Origin: a virus
Direction: 5' to 3' (one strand)
IMG/VR virus record: IMGVR_UViG_3300028829_002384
Span: 1-36,347 of that record
DNA: 36,347 nucleotides
Each line of letters begins with the position of its first letter. Positions within the stretch are counted from its first letter, which is position 1. Shown piece by piece: positions 31,587-36,347 of this stretch. Made by a program: the position numbers and the translations under genes. The notes under the pieces are model-generated. The model made no database searches. It was not told the DNA's origin and saw nothing but the letters and a program-made list of their open reading frames with translations.

Positions 31587-31742
31587 TTATTTCTTTTGTT
31601 TCTTTTGTTTCTTTTTTACATGCAGTTTTGCATGTGGTACTTTTAAATTTTTCTTGCCATACACATCGCCTATTTTATGCTTGTATGACATATGTGCCGG
31701 ATCTAATCCGTAGAAGTAATCTGTTACTTCACATATTTTCAT
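31587..31742 (-). CDS. Small Lys-rich protein (51 residues)
   Basis: An open frame of 51 residues (MKICEVTDYFYGLDPAHMSY, then KHKIGDVYGKKNLKVPHAKL) ending in a Lys/Gln tail HVKKKQKKQKK. Its ATG overlaps the upstream stop (TAATG) and its TAA lies just before the next gene. The basic tail suggests nucleic-acid or capsid contact. Function unknown. Confidence 0.6.
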   Translation of the reverse strand: MKICEVTDYFYGLDPAHMSYKHKIGDVYGKKNLKVPHAKLHVKKKQKKQKK

Positions 31743-32326
31743 TACTCAAACTCTTTCAAAAAACTTGCAAATCCTTTTGTTAGAGATTGTTCTGTTGTAA
31801 TTTTACCTGATTTATGATCTTTTTCTAATTCTAGTCTACGTCTTATTAGTTCTTTTTTAAGTTTAGGATCTTTGTTTGTTTCAGGATTTAATTGTATATC
31901 TTGTAACGCTTTTCTTTTTTCTTCATATTCTTCGTTACTCATTTGTTTTAAACCTTCAAGGCTTTCAAACACTTTTGCTAGTGTATTTTCAATTTTTGAA
32001 AGTCTACTGTCTACTTCATGCCACTTATTGTCTACAGTATTTTGCGGATAAGTTTGAACAACTTCAACACTTTTCTGCACATTTGGAGTTGTATTACCTA
32101 CTCCTGCTAGTGCGGCCATATCACTTGCACTAGTATCACTTACACCAGGAATATGTTTTCCTTTAATACTTTCTGCAACCATACGTGCATGAGAGTTAGC
32201 ATCTGTGCTTTGATTATTGTTTTGTTCTTGTAACGCTTGACCTTGTTGCGGAGCATCTACAGTAAGTCCTTTATTTTCGATTCCTAACTCAGTAAATTTA
32301 TTTAAAATGCTTTGTAAATCTGCCAT
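31742..32326 (-). CDS. Hypothetical protein, likely virion-associated
   Basis: 194 residues. A Gln/Asn-rich stretch (about 26-42) follows an N-terminal helix MADLQSILNKFTELG. The middle, including GKHIPGVSDTSASDMAALAGVG, is unusual; the C-terminal part is helical with a coiled-coil heptad (VDSRLSKIENTLAKVFESLEGLKQ, about 103-126) and basic KELIRRRLELEKDHK. The layout fits a scaffold or internal structural protein. The start follows GGGAGTAATT. Confidence 0.6.
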   Translation of the reverse strand: MADLQSILNKFTELGIENKGLTVDAPQQGQALQEQNNNQSTDANSHARMVAESIKGKHIPGVSDTSASDMAALAGVGNTTPNVQKSVEVVQTYPQNTVDNKWHEVDSRLSKIENTLAKVFESLEGLKQMSNEEYEEKRKALQDIQLNPETNKDPKLKKELIRRRLELEKDHKSGKITTEQSLTKGFASFLKEFE

Positions 32327-32335
32327 AATTACTCC

Positions 32336-32788
32336 CTACATTTTGACACAGTTGTCTACAGTCTTTCCGCCTTTTTTCTTGGTGCCCATACGCTTGTAGC
32401 CTTTCCAGCATACTTTACCGTCAACACCTTTTTGCTTTTCTTCAGGCAATGTAGTATAACTTGGGTTACCACATTCTTTGCAAATACCTTTAGACTCGTT
32501 AAGTTTACGTTCTAGTGATTCAAAATAATCATCTTTCATGTCTTTCATACTCATCATACGTTCACGTTCTTTGGCTTGCATACGCTCGCCTTCCATATAA
32601 GCATGAAGTGTTTTTACTTTTTCGTGTACACCACTGAATTTGTTTTGAAACCACTCAGGGAATGTTCCACCCTTGTGTACATGGTCATGAATTTCTTCTA
32701 CTGCGTATTTGATGTATGCAACCTGATTGGCAAGCATTTCATCTTCGTACTTTGATGCTGGTTCATCGTACTTGTCTTCATTAATCAT
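32336..32788 (-). CDS. Hypothetical protein with Cys-rich C-terminal tail
   Basis: 150 residues. N-terminal helices (LANQVAYIKYAVEEIHDHVH and a charged Met/Arg/Lys-rich helix) are followed by a small Cys cluster ICKECGNPSY (about 102-111) and CWKGYKRMGTKKKGGKTVDNC (126-146), possibly a zinc ribbon. This WKGYK...GTKKKGGKTVxNCV tail is a C-terminal module I associate with marine T4-like phage virion proteins. AGGAGCAATCG precedes the ATG. Confidence 0.65.
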   Translation of the reverse strand: MINEDKYDEPASKYEDEMLANQVAYIKYAVEEIHDHVHKGGTFPEWFQNKFSGVHEKVKTLHAYMEGERMQAKERERMMSMKDMKDDYFESLERKLNESKGICKECGNPSYTTLPEEKQKGVDGKVCWKGYKRMGTKKKGGKTVDNCVKM

Positions 32789-32826
32789 CGATTGCTCCTA
32801 TAATGTGTTTTGTATTATACGAATAT

Positions 32827-33396
32827 TTATCGTTTTAATGGTCCGCCGAAGATAGATGTGTCTTTCATATTAAGAGCATTATCTGTTGGCTTTTGCTTTT
32901 TTGCTCGAGGAGGATTAGGTAAACCGCCTACTAAACCGTATTTTTTACGTGTTTTTTCGTCACCTATTGCTAAATGCGGACTTGCAACTGATGCAATACT
33001 AGCAGAAACTGTTGCTCCTGCTGTTGCTGTTTCTTCAACTTGTTCTAATCCTTTGAATATATCGCTAGATTCTTGACTAAGTTTGGCCGCAATAGCCATT
33101 TGTCTACGTTTTGCTTTGCTCTTACCTTTAAATTGCGGAGCATCGCTTTTGTAGAAATCTTTAATAACATCACCCATTTCAGTATCTTTAGTAATCTTTT
33201 CAGATACAAAACTTTCAAACTGTTGTTCCATAGGTGTTTTTTTGTATTTTTCTTTACGTGGAATAGTCTTAGTTTTATCTTTATGAGAGCCAGATGCACC
33301 GCTTTTACGTAGTGCTTCCATATCACGCCAATTAGGATCACGTGATTTACTTGGTTCTAATTTTTTTACTGCTTCTACTAAGTCTTTTAAACGCAT
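32827..33396 (-). CDS. Hypothetical virion-like protein with MRLKDLVEA start
   Basis: 189 residues. It begins MRLKDLVEAVKKL, like its neighbours upstream (MLLKELF, MLLNELLEAQ, MRLFEIS). A basic middle (RKEKYKKTPMEQQF), a segment QFKGKSKAKRRQMAIAAKLSQ (about 89-109), and near the C-terminus ETATAGATVSASIASVASPHL, a low-complexity pattern common in marine phage virion proteins. No enzyme motif. Possibly packaged in or on the head (see findings). Confidence 0.6.
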   Translation of the reverse strand: MRLKDLVEAVKKLEPSKSRDPNWRDMEALRKSGASGSHKDKTKTIPRKEKYKKTPMEQQFESFVSEKITKDTEMGDVIKDFYKSDAPQFKGKSKAKRRQMAIAAKLSQESSDIFKGLEQVEETATAGATVSASIASVASPHLAIGDEKTRKKYGLVGGLPNPPRAKKQKPTDNALNMKDTSIFGGPLKR

Positions 33397-33404
33397 ATTG
33401 ATAT

Positions 33405-33596
33405 TTACCTATCTTTAAGAATGTTTTTCATAACATCAGTTGCTGTATTAGTAAAGCATCTTGGAGCAATACTATGTACTAGTAGTGCAGGAACTAGCAG
33501 TTGTAATTTTACTGCTGTTTTAATTGCTTTCCTCATATGCTGTAATCCTGTTTCACCTTGTTCTTCTAGGTGTAGTCTACATTGTTTACTTAACAT
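33405..33596 (-). CDS. Small DUF6356-like protein
   Basis: 63 residues beginning MLSKQCRLHLEEQGET, with a hydrophobic helix AVKLQLLVPALLVHSIAP (28-45). The HLEE...HMRKAIK pattern recalls the small DUF6356 family of membrane-associated proteins. This ATG is chosen because it overlaps the upstream stop (TAATG); an ATG eleven codons earlier lies within the upstream gene. The role is unknown. Confidence 0.6.
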   Translation of the reverse strand: MLSKQCRLHLEEQGETGLQHMRKAIKTAVKLQLLVPALLVHSIAPRCFTNTATDVMKNILKDR

Positions 33597-34303
33597 TATT
33601 TCTTCTTTCCTGATTTCATATTCGCACACCAGTGATACATTTTAGCCTTTTCACCACTTGCTTTTTTAGCCTTTGCTCTTAAACTTGTAACTGACCCGTT
33701 ACAACTAGCACCTGACTTCTTTACTCTTCCTGGACGACTTTTACCCTTTTTTTTACCGTCGGCAAAGTTTTCTTTTACATTATTACTATCTAAGTGTAAT
33801 AGTATTGCTTTAAAACTTCTTTCGAATTTATGATCTTTGTGCTTGACTCCAAGTCCGCCGGCGGCGTTCCATTTATCAATATTTTGCCCAAAATCATCTA
33901 TTAGTATGTTAGGAGTACCATCACTTTGCTGTGCATACTTGGCTTTGTTTCCTGTGATGATTACTGATTTAGGTGGAAACTGTTTAAGATTGTTTTTCAC
34001 CCACATACGTTTATGTGGTTCTGATCTAGGATCGTCAGCCAAAGGCGAACTTAAAATAGTATAACTGCCTTTATGTTTTTGAATCAAAGCCAAAAGTTTT
34101 CCTGCGTTAGGAGTAGGTTCGAGATCTAACCAAAAGTTGTCTGCATCTCTAATTGCTTGAAGACCTGCATCGATATCTTTAATATCACGAAAGTCTTTTG
34201 TACCCATAAGTTTTGCCCAGGCACCAAAGAAGTCAACAAGTACACCATCCATGTCTACATAGATTTCAGATTTTGAATTACTACTGATTTCAAATAATCT
34301 CAT
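33596..34303 (-). CDS. HAD-like phosphatase fused to a basic C-terminal module
   Basis: 235 residues. The N-terminal HAD domain has the nucleophile motif D17-M-D19-G20-V (EIYVDMDGVLVDF), motif II in TILSS (82-86) and later ILIDDFGQN (133-141) for the metal acids. It is short, like deoxynucleotidase/phosphatase HADs. From about 183 follows a Lys/Cys-rich module (KSRPGRVKKSGASCNGS...LRAKAKKASGEKAKMYHWCAN) that I know as a tail module of marine phage structural proteins. The N-terminus MRLFEISS resembles the neighbours' shared start. The start overlaps the upstream TGA by four bases. Confidence 0.78.
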   Translation of the reverse strand: MRLFEISSNSKSEIYVDMDGVLVDFFGAWAKLMGTKDFRDIKDIDAGLQAIRDADNFWLDLEPTPNAGKLLALIQKHKGSYTILSSPLADDPRSEPHKRMWVKNNLKQFPPKSVIITGNKAKYAQQSDGTPNILIDDFGQNIDKWNAAGGLGVKHKDHKFERSFKAILLHLDSNNVKENFADGKKKGKSRPGRVKKSGASCNGSVTSLRAKAKKASGEKAKMYHWCANMKSGKKK

Positions 34304-34515
34304 TTACGTCCTCTAAATCCTTTAAATCCTGCGCCAGTCATATAAGGTCTTGAAAACCATAATTCAAACCATTCTTTGTCACCGGGTTTGACACCTAACT
34401 TACGTTCTTTATCTTTTAGTTCTTGTGCAGTATGTGACATGTTTTCTAATGTTTGATGATTATCATTTCTAACAACATCTACACCTGCTAATCTTTTTAA
34501 CTCATCTAATGTCAT
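34300..34515 (-). CDS. Small protein with MTLDELKRLAG start
   Basis: 71 residues: MTLDELKRLAGV, a charged helix (HTAQELKDKERKLG), then PGDKEWFELWFSRPYMTG (about 44-61), an aromatic block familiar from marine T4-like phage structural clusters. It overlaps both neighbours by four bases (ATGA). It is possibly an internal head protein; function unknown. Confidence 0.6.
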   Translation of the reverse strand: MTLDELKRLAGVDVVRNDNHQTLENMSHTAQELKDKERKLGVKPGDKEWFELWFSRPYMTGAGFKGFRGRK

Positions 34516-35378
34516 ATTAGTTTGTACGCTTTCATCATTTTTTTAAGAGTACCTTTTTTAACATCTTTAGTTGTGTTTTGCTTTGTAACAATGCCAACAC
34601 CTGCGGCTTCTTGTTTCTGTAAACTGTTATGTTTGAATGCTTTATCTACACCTACCTTATTGGCCATTGCTCTACGTTTTTTAATTTTATCTGCAACACT
34701 TAATTCTTCTGGTTCTGGAGGCCGTCTTTTAACTACATTTCTTTTTGGAGTTCTAGTTGCAAATCCCATAATTTCGTTAACTTCAAGACCCATTCCTTTT
34801 CTTACTCTAGCAAACATTTGTTTAGCAAGAGTTTCATTTCCTGAAATACCTTGTACAAAACTAGTAAAATCATCGTCTGCGGCAAACTGTCTTAGTTTAC
34901 TTGCACTCATGCCTTGTACACCTTCAGCATCAGGATCACGTTCTCCACTGCTTACTACTTTTGCATTTGCAAACGTAAACGGAACTTCACCTTTAGTATC
35001 TGGCTTATTATTGTACTTGTCAATTAAATCTTGATATTGTTGTACTCTATCACTTCCTGCAACAAGTATAACATTATCATAACCTTTACCTTGTAGATGT
35101 TGAAACATTTGAATAATAGTTTTTATACTAGTATTTTTATCTACGGGTACATTAAACATTTCTTGAGCAAAATGTAATTTTTCTGCAAATGATAATGGGT
35201 CTGTTTTTGGTTTTTGTGTTTTAGTTAAAAACAAAATAGGATCACCCATAAACTTTTGTGCATGTTGATTAACAACATCTATAACTTTTTGGTGACCTAT
35301 AGTTGGCGGATTCATTCTTCCCCAAGCAACTACTGCTGTCTTCTTTGGTTGTGCTTCAAGCAGTTCGTTGAGTAGCAT
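34512..35378 (-). CDS. Nucleotidyltransferase-like protein (cytidylyltransferase/NMNAT fold)
   Basis: 288 residues. After MLLNELLEAQ comes the nucleotide-binding start VVAWGRMNPPTIGHQKVID (16-34, with the T-x-G-H motif) and later MSASKLRQF (157-165), the counterpart of ISSTxxR in cytidylyltransferase-like enzymes. It could adenylylate or cytidylylate a small molecule, as in NAD or lipid metabolism. The C-terminal ~80 residues are basic and extra (KRNVVKRRPPEPEELSVADK...). In T4-like marine phages such a gene lies in the head cluster. GGAGGCTTAA precedes the ATG. Confidence 0.75.
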   Translation of the reverse strand: MLLNELLEAQPKKTAVVAWGRMNPPTIGHQKVIDVVNQHAQKFMGDPILFLTKTQKPKTDPLSFAEKLHFAQEMFNVPVDKNTSIKTIIQMFQHLQGKGYDNVILVAGSDRVQQYQDLIDKYNNKPDTKGEVPFTFANAKVVSSGERDPDAEGVQGMSASKLRQFAADDDFTSFVQGISGNETLAKQMFARVRKGMGLEVNEIMGFATRTPKRNVVKRRPPEPEELSVADKIKKRRAMANKVGVDKAFKHNSLQKQEAAGVGIVTKQNTTKDVKKGTLKKMMKAYKLI

Positions 35379-35738
35379 TTAAGCCTCCTTGGTATCGTAT
35401 GCGCCGTCTTTAATGTGTGGTAGGTGTTTTTCCGCTAGTTTGTGACATATACTAGACATTAACTCTTGTGTGTAAACTTCTTCAGTCTTGCCAGATATAT
35501 TATAAGTTTCGTTGTACTTCATACAACCTGCTGTAACCATTGCTTCAAAGTATGGTGCAACTTCTTCAATTGAATCTTTTTCAACAATATTTTTTCTTTT
35601 TAGATCTGCTATAGCAGGTAAAAAGAATTCTTTATGGATTGAATCGTCATTATCAATGAAGAAACTAATATCATCTATTAAGTCGTATTGTGGAGTACTA
35701 TTATCGCTGTCTGCTGTAAAAAGTTCTTTTAATAACAT
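35379..35738 (-). CDS. Hypothetical protein with MLLKELF start
   Basis: 119 residues, acidic, mostly helical (ISFFIDNDDSIHKEFFLPAIADLKRKNI; ELMSSICHKLAEKHL). No recognised domain. Its start MLLKELFTA is nearly the same as that of the next gene (MLLNELLEA). It directly abuts the gene for the nucleotidyltransferase and follows the partial gene at the window end. The ribosome site is weak (GGTAATTACAC). Confidence 0.6.
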   Translation of the reverse strand: MLLKELFTADSDNSTPQYDLIDDISFFIDNDDSIHKEFFLPAIADLKRKNIVEKDSIEEVAPYFEAMVTAGCMKYNETYNISGKTEEVYTQELMSSICHKLAEKHLPHIKDGAYDTKEA

Positions 35739-35744
35739 GTGTAA

Positions 35745-36347
35745 TTACCATTTTCTACATGACCAGTAACGTGCCTTAGTCTTAGGACCAGGATTGTCAC
35801 AGTTGTGTCTAGCACGGAAACTTCTACGTCTTGCTGGATTAGATTTTTTAATTCTCATATCCGGATCACCAAAGTTAACTTTAACTACATTACCTTTTGG
35901 ATTCTTAACGTATACTTTAAACTTTTTAACATCACCACGCATTGGTTTGTTTAGTTTAACAGTACGTCCTTGGTATTCTGCTTCTACAACATTTTCGTCA
36001 TTTTCTTCAATCCAACCAAATGCTTCATAAAACTCATCACCATTAAATGATACATCAGTTAGTCCTTTAAACCATTCTGCATCTTCAGTTGCTTCTACGC
36101 CTTCTGAATAAAAATCTAATTGAGGATCTTTAAATAATTTTTTTGCAAGTTGTGGATCTTTAGCAAATGATTTTTTAAATCTTCCAATTAGATCTTCTCT
36201 TGGAGATGTATCTAAATCTGCTGGCATCATATAGTCAACAACAGTTTCGATGTCCATGTCTGGATTATCAAGAATCGCTTTCACTTTCACTTGCATATCT
36301 TTTAAATCTCTAAGGTATGGCATTACCATATCTATGTCGCCACCTTC
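35745..36347 (-). CDS. Virion-like protein, N-terminus outside window
   Basis: At least 200 residues, open at the right edge (codons upstream of the first ATG at 36329 are stop-free), so the start is not in the window. Helical first half (MPYLRDLKDMQVKVKAIL; RFKKSFAKDPQLAKKLF). Late beta strands precede an Arg/Cys-rich tail RRRSFRARHNCDNPGPKTKA followed by RYWSCRKW, a C-terminal module I associate with structural proteins of T4-like cyanophages. No enzymatic motif. Likely part of the same head-associated block as the genes that follow it. Confidence 0.6.
   Translation of the reverse strand, partial: EGGDIDMVMPYLRDLKDMQVKVKAILDNPDMDIETVVDYMMPADLDTSPREDLIGRFKKSFAKDPQLAKKLFKDPQLDFYSEGVEATEDAEWFKGLTDVSFNGDEFYEAFGWIEENDENVVEAEYQGRTVKLNKPMRGDVKKFKVYVKNPKGNVVKVNFGDPDMRIKKSNPARRRSFRARHNCDNPGPKTKARYWSCRKW

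Noticed and set aside
32824-32831. GATAAATA as a late promoter before the 32336-32788 gene
   Set aside because: The box contains the TAA stop of the upstream gene, so the match may be chance; nothing else nearby supports it.
33396-33415. GGTAAATA-type late box before the 32827-33396 gene
   Set aside because: The box is formed by the last codon and stop of the upstream gene and lies only a few bases before the ATG, too close for a promoter.
34522-35034. 170-residue plus-strand frame
   Set aside because: Antisense to the nucleotidyltransferase gene, whose motifs are clear.
1-36347. CRISPR array, tRNA genes or insertion sequences
   Set aside because: No regular direct repeats with spacers, no cloverleaf-like CCA-end sequences and no transposase motifs were seen on either strand.

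Overview
The window is part of an AT-rich, tightly packed genome of a marine T4-like myovirus of the cyanophage/pelagiphage kind. The evidence is a T4-type family B DNA polymerase next to a gp45-like sliding clamp, a T4 RNase H/FEN-type nuclease, a DsbA-like DNA-binding protein, flavin-dependent thymidylate synthase, large fiber proteins, and many small conserved genes typical of marine T4-like phages. Genes overlap by 1-14 bases (often TAATG or ATGA) and no gap reaches 300 bases. I saw no tRNA, rRNA, CRISPR array or insertion sequence. The host cannot be read from the sequence.

Layout: bases 1-4514 (+) hold fiber/structural genes with a 2OG-Fe(II) oxygenase-like gene between them. A convergent junction lies at 4515-4615. 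Everything after it is on the minus strand, so it is transcribed from right to left. Starting at the right edge: (a) 36347-30398, a block of likely virion or head-associated proteins, including a nucleotidyltransferase and a HAD-like phosphatase, several with a common N-terminal start; (b) 30352-26053, the DsbA-like protein, small membrane proteins, DNA polymerase and clamp; (c) 26044-19122, a TGT/DpdA-like transglycosylase, class III aminotransferase, QueD-like protein, GT-B glycosyltransferase, FolE and a YhhQ-type transporter; (d) 19065-14383, a cupin-like protein, WYL_2-like protein, tiny lipoprotein, phosphoribosyltransferase, ClpP, HIT protein and QueE; (e) 14386-10807, another 2OG oxygenase, RNase H and conserved unknowns; (f) 10697-4616, a MoxR-type AAA ATPase with a VWA/metallopeptidase partner, small unknowns and ThyX.

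The most interesting system is (c) plus QueE: FolE, QueD-like and QueE make 7-deazaguanine precursors, YhhQ can import them, and the DpdA-like enzyme could exchange guanine in phage DNA for a 7-deazaguanine. The aminotransferase, glycosyltransferase and two unknown proteins in the same cluster may elaborate the base further. I found no QueC in the window. Independently, in a by-eye scan I found no AGCT and no GCAGC/GCTGC, although GCGGC/GCCGC are common; Ala-Ala codons appear chosen to avoid these words. This looks like restriction-site avoidance in a phage that may also modify its DNA.

Regulation: seven sigma70-type promoters (TTGAC-N16/17-TATAAT-like) on the minus strand precede the VWA gene, an unknown gene, MoxR, queE, the QueD-like gene, DNA polymerase and dsbA. 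Two rho-independent terminators follow moxR and yhhQ. A few T4-late-like boxes are visible. Several genes, including DNA polymerase, appear to start at TTG behind strong Shine-Dalgarno sequences.
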